Below, one piece after another: positions 1 through 5,613 of a stretch of 9,530 nt of DNA (position 1 is the first letter of the stretch; every line of letters starts with the position of its first letter). Location of the stretch: positions 1 through 9,530 of the forward strand of contig CAZDCJ010000040.1 in the NCBI GenBank assembly GCA_964503935.1, read 5' to 3'. The DNA comes from STD2-77 sp964503935. Its GTDB lineage: Bacteria > Patescibacteriota > Minisyncoccia > JAHIHE01 > JAGLIN01. Below the pieces are notes generated by a model. The model was given only the letters and a program-made list of their open reading frames with translations. It did no database searches and was not told the origin of the DNA. A program made the position numbers and the translations under genes.

Positions 1-487
1 CCAGGATGTCAAGATTGAGCTCGACGCGGAGTTCTCCGCGGCTCTCGATGAAGGTGGAAGTAAAGCCGCAGATGTTCTTCCTTTCCGCGGTCACTATGGC
101 CCGATTAGTCATCTCTTTGTAGAGAGCTTCTTCGTTATTCTCGTTCAGGTAGAATTTCCATCGGCAGCTCGCCGTACTGTAGCCGGTGATGGACGGGGTA
201 AAATTGGCGATTACCGCGTCGTACATGCGCGCCTGGCGGGGGATGAAGGTTTCCTCCTCCGGACTGACGATGGTGAGCTCGACCGGGCCCTGCGGTTCGG
301 TCTGCTGTCGGTCTTCGAATAATTCCGCTTCGTATTCTTCCATAGTCATATCAGATTGCTCTTCGGTCGCATCTGGTTGTTCCTGCGCGATCTGTTCCGT
401 TTCCGCCCCTTCTTTGCCGGATAAGGCGAAGGAAAGGGCAAGGAGAAGAATAATGATTACGAGAACAAGGATCTTTTTCTTTTGCAT
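1..487 (-). CDS. Secreted or membrane-anchored hypothetical protein, C-terminus beyond the window
   Basis: The frame is open from an ATG at 487 to the left window edge, giving 162 residues without a stop; the true C-terminus is missing. The N-terminus (MQKKKILVLVIIILLLALSF) is a short basic segment followed by a hydrophobic stretch to about residue 22, typical of a signal peptide or single membrane anchor. Residues 24-70 are acidic and low in complexity (rich in Glu, Gln, Asp), a likely linker. From about residue 70 ('VELTIVSPEEETF') the sequence becomes mixed and beta-like, with two cysteines (in 'ASCRW' and 'NICGF') that could form a disulfide outside the cytoplasm. I do not recognise the family. 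No Shine-Dalgarno precedes the ATG; TAATCT lies 7 nt before it. It follows the CPDG-motif protein on the same strand with a 101-bp gap, and has the same anchored architecture, so a related role at the cell surface is possible but unproven. Confidence 0.75.
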   Translation of the reverse strand, partial: MQKKKILVLVIIILLLALSFALSGKEGAETEQIAQEQPDATEEQSDMTMEEYEAELFEDRQQTEPQGPVELTIVSPEEETFIPRQARMYDAVIANFTPSITGYSTASCRWKFYLNENNEEALYKEMTNRAIVTAERKNICGFTSTFIESRGELRVELNLDIL

Positions 488-588
488 GGATTTCAGATTA
501 GGTTATTTGTTAGATTGACGTAAGATGGCGCTATGGGCCGTATGTCCGGAGTCTCGGGCGCGCCAGGTCATGGAAGGAGAAAATAATG

Positions 589-1443
589 CTATTCCGTCGC
601 CATCTGGATCTCTCCGCAATCTTTCTCGGCGGCGATGGCGAGGTTGATGATGTCGTCGATCTCGGGTTCGACCGCTTCGAGCCTGGTGCCATCCTTGAGG
701 TTGGCGCTCACCTGGAGGCTATGGGCCTGCATGGTGGATTCTACCCGGCATTCGGAAATCGCTTTCTTGATGGCCAGCCAATTCTCGTCGTTTTCCACCT
801 CCGCTTCGAACCAGGCCGGGGCTTGGGCAACGAGTTCCGTGGAGAGCATCGCGGCATCGTGACTCAGGATCTTTCCCTGTAGCTCCTCGGGGAATATCCG
901 CCGGACATCTTCTACATAGGCGGCGCCGTCGCCGGGAAGCTCATGAGAGAACCTTGCCGGGTTATAATAAGAGAGCTCGTTGGGATAATCGATCTTTACC
1001 GGCATTGAGGCGCCGCTCAGTTCCTTGAGGCTGCCGTCTTCCTTGGCGAACTCGCCGCAGCGCGCCCAGACGTAGAGCGGGAAGAGCTCTCTTTCCGGAT
1101 CGAGGTTTTCGACTACGCAGAAATTATGGCTTCCATCCCCGGTCTGCCAGGCGAAAGCGCTCTGGGTCTCAAGATAATCGGCGATGGCTTTTCCGACCTG
1201 GGAATTCCCGAATCCATACGAAGCCTTGCCCTCTCCCGTCGGGCAGGCCGCGAATTCGCAGTCGGGTCCGGTGCGTCCGACGGAGGAGCCGTCGGGGCAG
1301 AGCTTGGCGTCCGCCGTGCAGGCAGTGCCTTCGGGGGAGGGATAATGACTCTTGTCCATGAAAAACGATACGGCGGTGAAGGATGCGAGCGCGAGGATGA
1401 TGATGAAGAATTTCTTATCCTTGAGGATAGAGAGCGGTAGCAT
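589..1443 (-). CDS. Membrane-anchored extracytoplasmic protein with CPDG-type cysteine motif
   Basis: A 284-residue protein. Residues 10-28 form one hydrophobic segment after a basic N-terminus, so it is probably anchored by its N-terminus or cleaved, with the rest outside the cytoplasm. Residues 42-67 carry a compact cysteine motif, C42-x6-C49-P-D-G...G-R-x-G-P-x-C62-E-F-A-x-C67-P. I recall this motif as a recurring module in environmental bacterial proteins, but not a function for it. Further cysteines at 109, 129, 232 and 276 leave room for other disulfides. The C-terminal part (about 222-284, 'KKAISECRV...LKDGTRLEAVEPEIDD') looks like a separate small domain, repeated in spirit in other CPR hypotheticals; function unknown. 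No Shine-Dalgarno is visible. It lies 41 bp after the zinc-ribbon gene, with a perfect 16-bp palindrome between them. Real gene: high confidence; role: unknown. Confidence 0.85.
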   Translation of the reverse strand: MLPLSILKDKKFFIIILALASFTAVSFFMDKSHYPSPEGTACTADAKLCPDGSSVGRTGPDCEFAACPTGEGKASYGFGNSQVGKAIADYLETQSAFAWQTGDGSHNFCVVENLDPERELFPLYVWARCGEFAKEDGSLKELSGASMPVKIDYPNELSYYNPARFSHELPGDGAAYVEDVRRIFPEELQGKILSHDAAMLSTELVAQAPAWFEAEVENDENWLAIKKAISECRVESTMQAHSLQVSANLKDGTRLEAVEPEIDDIINLAIAAEKDCGEIQMATE

Positions 1444-1469
1444 GATTTTTTCGTCAATTTATTAAATGT

Positions 1470-1485
1470 GATCCGTATACGGATC
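1470..1485. promoter_or_regulatory. Perfect 16-bp palindrome (candidate operator)
   Basis: GATCCGTATACGGATC reads identically on both strands. It lies in the short gap upstream of the CPDG-motif gene (ATG at 1443) and touches the stop codon of the zinc-ribbon gene. There is no T-tract after it on either strand, so a rho-independent terminator is unlikely. A dimeric-regulator site is possible; an RNA hairpin with a 6-bp stem and TATA loop is the alternative. Confidence 0.35.
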
Positions 1486-1817
1486 TATCCGCCCGGCTTA
1501 TGGGCGCGTTTTGTGATTGCTTCCCAGTGCAGCCGGTAAGCGGGGCGTTTCTCTTTTGCGTAGATATACGGAGCGCCGAGGAGCTCGCCGCAGTCCGGAC
1601 ATCTGAGGTAGGGGGTGTCGACGAGCGGAAGGTGTTGGAGCCCGGTCATATTCTGCGGAAGATGGATGCGGTCGAGATATAGACGGAGCAGACTTCCCGG
1701 TCCATCCTTCTGATAGACGAGGACCGGCTTGCCGCATTTCCGGCACAGGATGTCGAGGAGTCTGGATTCTCCGCCGCGTCTTGATTTGTATTTATCGCGT
1801 CTGAGCATCTCGGGCAT
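1485..1817 (-). CDS. Zinc-ribbon protein of unknown function
   Basis: A 110-residue soluble protein with two CxxC knuckles, C25-R-K-C28 and C73-P-D-C76, about 45 residues apart, the arrangement of a split zinc ribbon. Between them is a strikingly regular stretch, 'YQKDGPGSLLRLYLDRI' (35-51). I recall short proteins with this KYKSRRGGES...CxKCG...YQKDGPGxLxRxYxDRI pattern in several bacteria and archaea, without an assigned function. The basic N-terminus (residues 5-19) would suit nucleic-acid or ribosome binding, but that is inference. The ATG at 1817 is favoured over the next ATG at 1808 because it sits 6 nt after TAATCT. It is separated from the flavodoxin gene by a terminator and appears to have its own promoter, so it is probably transcribed alone or with the CPDG-motif gene downstream. 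Confidence 0.85.
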   Translation of the reverse strand: MPEMLRRDKYKSRRGGESRLLDILCRKCGKPVLVYQKDGPGSLLRLYLDRIHLPQNMTGLQHLPLVDTPYLRCPDCGELLGAPYIYAKEKRPAYRLHWEAITKRAHKPGG

Positions 1818-1844
1818 GGCAGGAGATTACCGGATTATGAATCA

Positions 1845-1873
1845 AGTATAAACCGTGCGGGGGAAAAAGTAAA
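1845..1873 (-). promoter_or_regulatory. Candidate sigma-70-type promoter for the zinc-ribbon gene
   Basis: On the minus strand TTTACT and TATACT are separated by 17 bp, a four-of-six and a five-of-six match to the consensus boxes. The start of transcription would fall near 1838, about 20 nt before the ATG at 1817. A second, weaker pair (TTTATA-N17-TAATCT) lies slightly downstream and would give a leaderless transcript. Which is used cannot be told from sequence. Confidence 0.45.
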
Positions 1874-1903
1874 AAACAAAGACATCGGTAAACGGTGTCT
1901 TTG
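1871..1903 (-). terminator. Rho-independent terminator of the flavodoxin gene
   Basis: Read on the minus strand, CAAAGACA and TGTCTTTG form an 8-bp stem, extended by two further pairs after one mismatch, around a TTTAC loop, followed directly by TTTTTT. It starts about 22 nt after the flavodoxin stop codon, the expected position. Confidence 0.85.
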
Positions 1904-1925
1904 CGTATGCGGTCCGCAGGATTTA

Positions 1926-2402
1926 TCAGGCCGTCATCTTGCTCTTGATATCCGTAGCCCAAGCCTCGGCGCGTTCCAGTTCGCCTTCTCGAAGCGGTCC
2001 TTCCTTGCCCTCCACGATGAATCCTTCTGGGGCGGCGATGGCGATGCCGCCTCTCTTCTCGAGCTCTTTGAGGATGTGCTTTGCGGCAGTACCGATGAAT
2101 CCGACAAGCCATTTTACGAAACCTCCCTGGTCATCGACTGAGTTGTGAGTGTCGAATGCCGCGACGCGGACGTCCTTGAGGCTGTCCGCCGGTATGTTTC
2201 TCAGGAATGCTTTCATGCCTTGCGAAGGCCGGCCGCCGTGAGTGGGAGCGCCGACGATGACGAGTCCGGCGCCGCGGGTCATCGCGGGGATGGTGTCTTT
2301 CACGTTACTGACCATCGCGTCAGGGCCTAAGGCCTTGCCGATTTCTTCGGCGATAGCTTTGGTGTTGCCGTAAAGAGAGTCGTAGATCACTATAGTCTTC
2401 AT
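1926..2402 (-). CDS. Flavodoxin-domain protein
   Basis: A 158-residue protein with the full flavodoxin fold. The FMN phosphate-binding loop is at residues 9-14 (S-L-Y-G-N-T, after strand 'TIVIYD'). The second flavin-contacting region is 'GAPTHGGRPS' at 51-60 and a third is around 'AAFDTH' at 81-86. Length and motif spacing match short-chain flavodoxins. It would carry one or two electrons via FMN between cytoplasmic partners. The sequence resembles the 'flavodoxin family protein' group that also serves as stand-alone domains related to FprA and WrbA modules, rather than classical FldA. The ATG at 2402 has no Shine-Dalgarno; TAATCT ends 6 nt before it and a TATAAT lies at 2419-2424. It ends with TGA followed by a strong terminator, which supports TGA as a true stop. 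Its partner reductase is not in the window. Confidence 0.93.
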   Translation of the reverse strand: MKTIVIYDSLYGNTKAIAEEIGKALGPDAMVSNVKDTIPAMTRGAGLVIVGAPTHGGRPSQGMKAFLRNIPADSLKDVRVAAFDTHNSVDDQGGFVKWLVGFIGTAAKHILKELEKRGGIAIAAPEGFIVEGKEGPLREGELERAEAWATDIKSKMTA

Positions 2403-2418
2403 GATTTTAGATTAGAAA

Positions 2419-2424
2419 ATTATA
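2419..2424 (-). promoter_or_regulatory. TATAAT box upstream of the flavodoxin gene
   Basis: A perfect -10 hexamer lies 16 nt before the flavodoxin ATG on the minus strand. No good -35 box is seen at 16-18 bp. If used, the leader would be only about 10 nt, too short for a normal Shine-Dalgarno. Confidence 0.35.
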
Positions 2425-2455
2425 GATATATGCGGAATCGATGATTGGTGCGGAA

Positions 2456-2818
2456 TCATTTCCGGCGTTTCTTGAAGTGCCAGTAGATGAGAGGAAGGAG
2501 GAAAGTAACAGTGTAGTAGAGATACACATCGGCCTGGTAATAGCTGCTCCCTATATCGAACATCTTAACATTGAAGATATAATCGAGAACGATAGCGAGC
2601 AGCGTCCAAACGGCCGCGAGATGGAGGTAATAGCCGTAAGAATCTGCTTTGATTTTCCTCCTGAGCACCCAAAGGGAAATGACGATGCCGATGGGAGTTA
2701 TGAGGAGTCCGATCATCGATTTCGGTACGATGAAGAAGAGGATGATGCCGAGCAGGTAGCCGATGAGCCAGAGGATTAATCCCCACAGAAGAGCGTCTTT
2801 GGTGAGTTGTTTGTCCAT
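2456..2818 (-). CDS. Four-helix integral membrane protein, function unknown
   Basis: A 120-residue protein that is mostly membrane. Four hydrophobic segments are visible: about 10-31, 34-53, 62-83 and 97-115. Basic residues at 53-57 ('RRKIK') and at the C-terminus ('KKRRK') place both the loop between helices 2 and 3 and the tail in the cytoplasm by the positive-inside rule, with both termini inside. Aromatic residues are frequent (Trp, Tyr in helices 1, 3 and 4). No enzymatic or transport motif is seen and I do not recognise the family. A good promoter lies upstream, so this gene probably begins a transcription unit. It is 53 bp from the flavodoxin gene on the same strand; co-transcription is possible since only a weak 5-bp hairpin overlaps its TGA stop. 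Confidence 0.75.
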   Translation of the reverse strand: MDKQLTKDALLWGLILWLIGYLLGIILFFIVPKSMIGLLITPIGIVISLWVLRRKIKADSYGYYLHLAAVWTLLAIVLDYIFNVKMFDIGSSYYQADVYLYYTVTFLLPLIYWHFKKRRK

Positions 2819-2870
2819 AAGTTTGACGGCAAGAATATTTGATTAGGAAATATCCATATTCCTTATGGGA

Positions 2871-2899
2871 ATTATATATCCGGACGCTTTCGTCGGCAA
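2871..2899 (-). promoter_or_regulatory. Sigma-70-type promoter for the four-helix membrane protein
   Basis: On the minus strand TTGCCG and a perfect TATAAT are separated by 17 bp. Transcription would start near 2864, leaving a leader of about 45 nt before the ATG at 2818. No Shine-Dalgarno is visible in that leader. Confidence 0.6.
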
Positions 2900-2910
2900 A
2901 TATATAGGCC

Positions 2911-2996
2911 TGGAGTAGCGGACTTCAGTCCGCGCGCATTCCAGATTTAGTTCTAACAGCATGGGGCAGCGGCGCAGGTTAAAACCTGCTACTCCA
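2911..2996. repeat. REPIN-like element: two inverted palindromes within 9-bp terminal inverted repeats
   Basis: The ends TGGAGTAGC (2911-2919) and GCTACTCCA (2988-2996) are perfect inverted repeats. Just inside the left end is a hairpin, GCGGACTTCAGTCCGC (2918-2933). Just inside the right end is another, GCAGGTTAAAACCTGC (2974-2989). Each therefore has a GTAG head followed by a palindrome, in opposite orientation, separated by about 40 bp. This is the architecture of REP doublets mobilised by RAYT (TnpA-REP) transposases. No RAYT gene is in the window. An alternative is a generic MITE. Confidence 0.7.
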
Positions 2997-3118
2997 TCCC
3001 GTCAAAATACAGATGCGCATCTATAAGAGCGGGAGCAATGTCTCCGACCTGCTCCCTGAAGTTTTTGATCTTCTCTCGTTTTGATCCGGCTCAAAGACGT
3101 ATTTCTTGGAATAGAACC
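2997..3118. other. Intergenic stretch without a recognisable gene
   Basis: Together with the REPIN-like element this fills the 340-bp gap between the four-helix protein and the DUF4180 gene. It holds a perfect 12-bp palindrome AGATGCGCATCT (3011-3022) and a 7-bp stem GGGAGCA/TGCTCCC (3031-3037 with 3050-3056). A 23-codon plus-strand frame starts within the palindrome at 3012, but it has no ribosome binding site and I do not call it a gene. Confidence 0.5.
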
Positions 3119-3145
3119 AAAAGGAACGGATCGTAGATCCGTTCC
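3119..3145 (-). terminator. Terminator hairpin downstream of the DUF4180 gene
   Basis: GGAACGGATC and GATCCGTTCC form a perfect 10-bp stem with a 3-nt loop. On the minus strand it is followed by TTTT, then GGTTCT. It begins 13 nt after the DUF4180 stop. The short U-tract makes it a somewhat weak intrinsic terminator, but the stem is very stable. Confidence 0.65.
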
Positions 3146-3158
3146 CGCAATACAAAAC

Positions 3159-3611
3159 CTAGGCTGTCAGTCTTTTCAAGGCTTCTTCCTTGCTCTTGAC
3201 GAAGATCATCCGTCCGCCCTTATTGCTCTCGTAGAGGAAGTCCTGGAAATTCTTGCTGGGGAATTTACCGAAGCCGCCCACGATGGCGAGGCGGAAGCCA
3301 TAGCTCGCGAACTCCTGGAGGATCTCTCCCAGGATGCCGGTCTTGAGGTCGAAGAATTCCGGTACGATATCCTTCTCATATATCATCGCCGCCTTGGCCT
3401 GCTTCACATAGCAGTTTGCCATGAGGTCGAGGGCGTCTCCGGCATTTCTGACGGCAATCTTGTCCGAGACGAGTTCGGCGATGATGATGTCATTGATGCG
3501 GCAGTTTGGATGGGCATGGATTTGATATTTTAATGGTAAGAAGCTGATATTCGGTAATCCTGGGTGCTGTCGTTCCGAGCGGAGTGAAACGGAGCCGAGG
3601 AATCCCTTCAT
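3159..3611 (-). CDS. DUF4180 family protein; N-terminus uncertain
   Basis: The core from about residue 38 ('CRINDIIIAELVSDKIAVRN-AGDALDLMANCY...PEFFDLKTGILGEILQEF...FLYESNKGG') matches my memory of DUF4180, a roughly 115-120-residue family of unknown biochemical role, often annotated only by domain number. The conserved landmarks are 'DALDLMANC', 'PEFFDLKTGI-GEILQ', 'RLAIVG' and 'FLYESNKG'. The open frame is 150 residues, about 30 longer than the family norm. The extra N-terminus is encoded by a dispersed repeat (3568-3606), so residues 2-15 are probably not ancestral. There is no ATG, GTG or TTG between residue 1 and the core: the codon where the family normally starts, before 'KYQIHAH', is TTA. 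Either the repeat now supplies the start codon, an unusual start is used, or the original start has been lost. A hairpin terminator follows. Confidence 0.8.
   Translation of the reverse strand: MKGFLGSVSLRSERQHPGLPNISFLPLKYQIHAHPNCRINDIIIAELVSDKIAVRNAGDALDLMANCYVKQAKAAMIYEKDIVPEFFDLKTGILGEILQEFASYGFRLAIVGGFGKFPSKNFQDFLYESNKGGRMIFVKSKEEALKRLTA
3568..3606 (+). repeat. Dispersed repeat, TGTCATCC family, copy A
   Basis: This 39-bp unit begins TGTCGTTCCGAGCGGAG and ends CCGAGGAATCCC. It aligns without gaps to copy B (opposite strand) at 28 of 39 positions. It overlaps the first codons of the DUF4180 frame on the other strand. Sequences of this kind, beginning TGTCATCCTGA, are familiar as intergenic repeats in many genomes. 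Confidence 0.65.
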
Positions 3612-3651
3612 TTCGTTAAAACCGCACGATTGATATTTTTATACTGATGGA

Positions 3652-3690
3652 GTGATCCCTCGATTGCGTTGCGCTCCACTCTGGATGACA
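3652..3690 (-). repeat. Dispersed repeat, TGTCATCC family, copy B
   Basis: On the minus strand it begins TGTCATCCAGAGTGGAG and ends TCGAGGGATCAC. It is inverted relative to copy A and 45 bp from it, so the two could also pair as a long imperfect hairpin in RNA. Confidence 0.65.
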
Positions 3691-3722
3691 AAATGCCGGA
3701 TTCTGTCTCAAGATTATTCATT

Positions 3723-3751
3723 TGTCCTTCCCGAACAAGTTCAGGATGACA
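3723..3751 (-). repeat. Dispersed repeat, TGTCATCC family, copy C
   Basis: On the minus strand it begins TGTCATCCTGAACTTGTTC, the most common form of this repeat class that I recall. It is itself an imperfect dyad (TCC-C-GAAC-AA-GTTC-A-GGA). It matches copy B over the first eight bases and then diverges, so it is a subfamily rather than an exact copy. Confidence 0.5.
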
Positions 3752-3823
3752 CATGAAGAGAGTCTTCGCCAAAAGGAGCGCTATCACCACATTATTAATA
3801 TCACTATATATGCCAACAACGAT

Positions 3824-3843
3824 AAAAACCATATTCCTATGGT
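3824..3843 (-). terminator. Candidate intrinsic terminator of the FAD/Rieske gene
   Basis: On the minus strand ACCATA-GGAA-TATGGT forms a 6-bp stem with a 4-nt loop, followed by TTTTATC. It lies 23 nt after the stop codon. The stem is AT-rich, so efficiency may be modest. Confidence 0.5.
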
Positions 3844-3866
3844 CTTTATTTAGAAATAGATGCGTG

Positions 3867-5387
3867 CTATTCCTCTCCGATATCCGTTTCCCGCAGCGGC
3901 TTGTGTGTCGGACCGCGCAGGACTTTGCCGAATTTGTCGTAGCGCGAGCCGTGGCAGGGGCAGTCCCACGTCTTGTCCTCGTCGTTCCACCCGACCGTGC
4001 ACCCCAGATGCATGCAGGTGGCGGAACGGATATGGAGCTTTCCGTCAGTGTCCTTGTAGACGGCGAGGTTCTCACCTTCGTATTCGATGACCTTGCCCGC
4101 GTCGTTATCGACTTTGAGCTCGGAAAGCGATATTTTCTCCGGCACAACTTGTCTGATGACGGCCCTGCTGATATCCGAGAGTGCGTCGCGGCCCATGCGC
4201 GCAAGGGCGCTTTCTCGAAGCCGCTGGGGGTCGTAGAGGTCGGTCCAGAGAGTCTCTTTTCCGGCGATGAGGTCGGTGATGATACGGGCTGAGACGAAGC
4301 TGGTGGTCATGCCCCACTTATTGAAGCCGGTCGCGACGAATATGTTCCGGGCTTCGGGTACGCGGCCGATGGCGGCGACGGCGTCGGGAGTCATCGTATC
4401 TTCCGCCGCCCATTTGTAGCCGATCTCGCGCAGGACGAATCGTTCCGAAGCGATTTCTTCGAGACGCTTGAAATGGTCGAAGTCATCTTCCGCGTCCGTG
4501 AGCTTGTGGCTCTCGCCGCCGATAAGGAACCATTCTTCTCTTCCCGTGTAGTGCGGGCGGAAAGACAGGCGGTCTTCGCCGGCGGTGATGAACATGCCAT
4601 AGGGGATGGGCCGGTCAGATCTGGCGGCGAGGACGAAGGAGTGCGATTTGCCGAGGCGCTTTTCCAGGCCGTCGATCCCGATGAATGGGAAGTTAGTGGC
4701 GATGACGGCATAGCGGGCAGAAAGGTTGCAGCTTTTGGTGATGACCAGGCATCCGCCCTCTTCTTCCCGGATATCCAGTACTTCAGAATCCTCGAAGATA
4801 AGTCCGCCGCGCATCTCGATGATCTCGGCAAGCTTTAGGCAGAATTTGCGCGGATGGAAATACGCCTGGTTATCGAAGCCGATGACGCCGGTCACGGGCG
4901 GGGGGAGATAGGGGATATTCTGCGATCGTACCAGGGGGAGGCCGAGATCGCGGACGACTTCGGATTCTCTGTCGATATCGCGCCGACCTTCCTCGGTTAC
5001 GGAATAGGCGTAGGCGGGCAGGCGGAAGAAATCGCAGTGGATGTGTTCCTTCTCTATCGTCCTTTCGATTTCCGCGATCGCCCACTCGTTGGCTTCCGCA
5101 TAAGTCTTCGCGCCGGCGCGGCCGAATCCGGAGCGGAGGTGCGAGTAGATCAGTCCGTGCTGGGAGGTGATCTTGGCGGTAGTATTGCCCGAGGTTCCGG
5201 TCGCGATGCGGTGCGCGTCAAGGATGGCTACCTTGAACCCCTGCTTTTGCAGGGAATAGGCTATGGCGAGGCCGGCCAGACCCGCGCCCACTATGACCGC
5301 ATCGGCGGTGACGCCTCTTTCGATCGAAAGATAGTCGGTCGGAGGAGTAGTAGCCATCCAGAGGGATTTTATCTCTTGAGGAAGCAT
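3867..5387 (-). CDS. FAD-dependent oxidoreductase with C-terminal Rieske [2Fe-2S] domain
   Basis: A 506-residue two-domain protein. Residues 29-370 form a D-amino-acid-oxidase-like flavoprotein (DAO fold). The dinucleotide-binding GxGxxG is at 34-39 ('VIVGAGLAGL'), with the ribose-binding acid D57 at the end of the second strand. The C-terminal FAD-contact segment is 'NIFVATGFNKWGMTTSFVSA' (348-367). Residues about 415-500 are a Rieske domain: ligands C458-x-H460 and C476-x-x-H479, plus C463 and C478, the disulfide pair of classical high-potential Rieske proteins. The family (B. subtilis YhfW type) is widespread, but its substrate is not established; an amine or amino-acid substrate with electrons passed from FAD to the cluster is a reasonable guess. 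No signal peptide, so it should be cytoplasmic. The ATG at 5387 is preferred because 'SLWMATTP-T-Y' is the family's usual N-terminal signature and would be lost from the internal ATG at 5357. Confidence 0.93.
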   Translation of the reverse strand: MLPQEIKSLWMATTPPTDYLSIERGVTADAVIVGAGLAGLAIAYSLQKQGFKVAILDAHRIATGTSGNTTAKITSQHGLIYSHLRSGFGRAGAKTYAEANEWAIAEIERTIEKEHIHCDFFRLPAYAYSVTEEGRRDIDRESEVVRDLGLPLVRSQNIPYLPPPVTGVIGFDNQAYFHPRKFCLKLAEIIEMRGGLIFEDSEVLDIREEEGGCLVITKSCNLSARYAVIATNFPFIGIDGLEKRLGKSHSFVLAARSDRPIPYGMFITAGEDRLSFRPHYTGREEWFLIGGESHKLTDAEDDFDHFKRLEEIASERFVLREIGYKWAAEDTMTPDAVAAIGRVPEARNIFVATGFNKWGMTTSFVSARIITDLIAGKETLWTDLYDPQRLRESALARMGRDALSDISRAVIRQVVPEKISLSELKVDNDAGKVIEYEGENLAVYKDTDGKLHIRSATCMHLGCTVGWNDEDKTWDCPCHGSRYDKFGKVLRGPTHKPLRETDIGEE

Positions 5388-5412
5388 ATGTTTGATTTAG
5401 ATTCTTAAGGAG

Positions 5413-5424
5413 CAAGAGCTCTTG
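5413..5424. promoter_or_regulatory. 12-bp palindrome upstream of the FAD/Rieske gene
   Basis: CAAGAGCTCTTG is a perfect dyad 26 bp before the ATG at 5387. On the minus strand a TTTACA hexamer overlaps its edge (5423-5428), so a protein bound here would sit between the -35 box and the start. No convincing -10 box accompanies it (GAATCT at 18 bp is the best), so this is only a candidate operator. Confidence 0.3.
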
Positions 5425-5527
5425 TAAAGAGGCAATGAGTCCTCCTATTATATTACGGAAAGGAAAATATGTAAAAGGTCCCCGGAGACCTCGAGTTTCC
5501 TCAGAGAAGAAAAGCAAAATCTGCTAT

Positions 5528-5556
5528 TTGACAAAGTGGCAGAAATGTCCTATCAT
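5528..5556 (+). promoter_or_regulatory. Near-consensus sigma-70 promoter for the small plus-strand gene
   Basis: A perfect TTGACA (5528-5533), a 17-bp spacer and TATCAT (5551-5556, five of six) make the strongest promoter in the window. Transcription would start near 5563. This rules out coding starts at or before 5560 for the gene downstream. Confidence 0.8.
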
Positions 5557-5613
5557 ATTATGGCTAGTAAATTCGGCGTTATGCCGATATATGGAGGGGG
5601 TATTATAGATAAG

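Noticed and set aside
3012..3083. A 23-codon plus-strand frame starting in the palindrome at 3011
   Set aside because: There is no ribosome binding site, it overlaps two inverted repeats, and there is no sign of conservation.
2911..3145. CRISPR array
   Set aside because: The palindromic units differ from each other, are not evenly spaced and occur as a doublet; no regular repeat-spacer pattern exists anywhere in the window.
3753..4292. A 179-codon plus-strand frame at the 3' end of the FAD/Rieske gene
   Set aside because: Most of it is antisense to the Rieske domain, whose ligand motifs are unmistakable on the minus strand.
4854..5408. A 184-codon plus-strand frame opposite the N-terminal half of the FAD domain
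   Set aside because: It is antisense to the conserved GxGxxG region, and no promoter or Shine-Dalgarno supports it.
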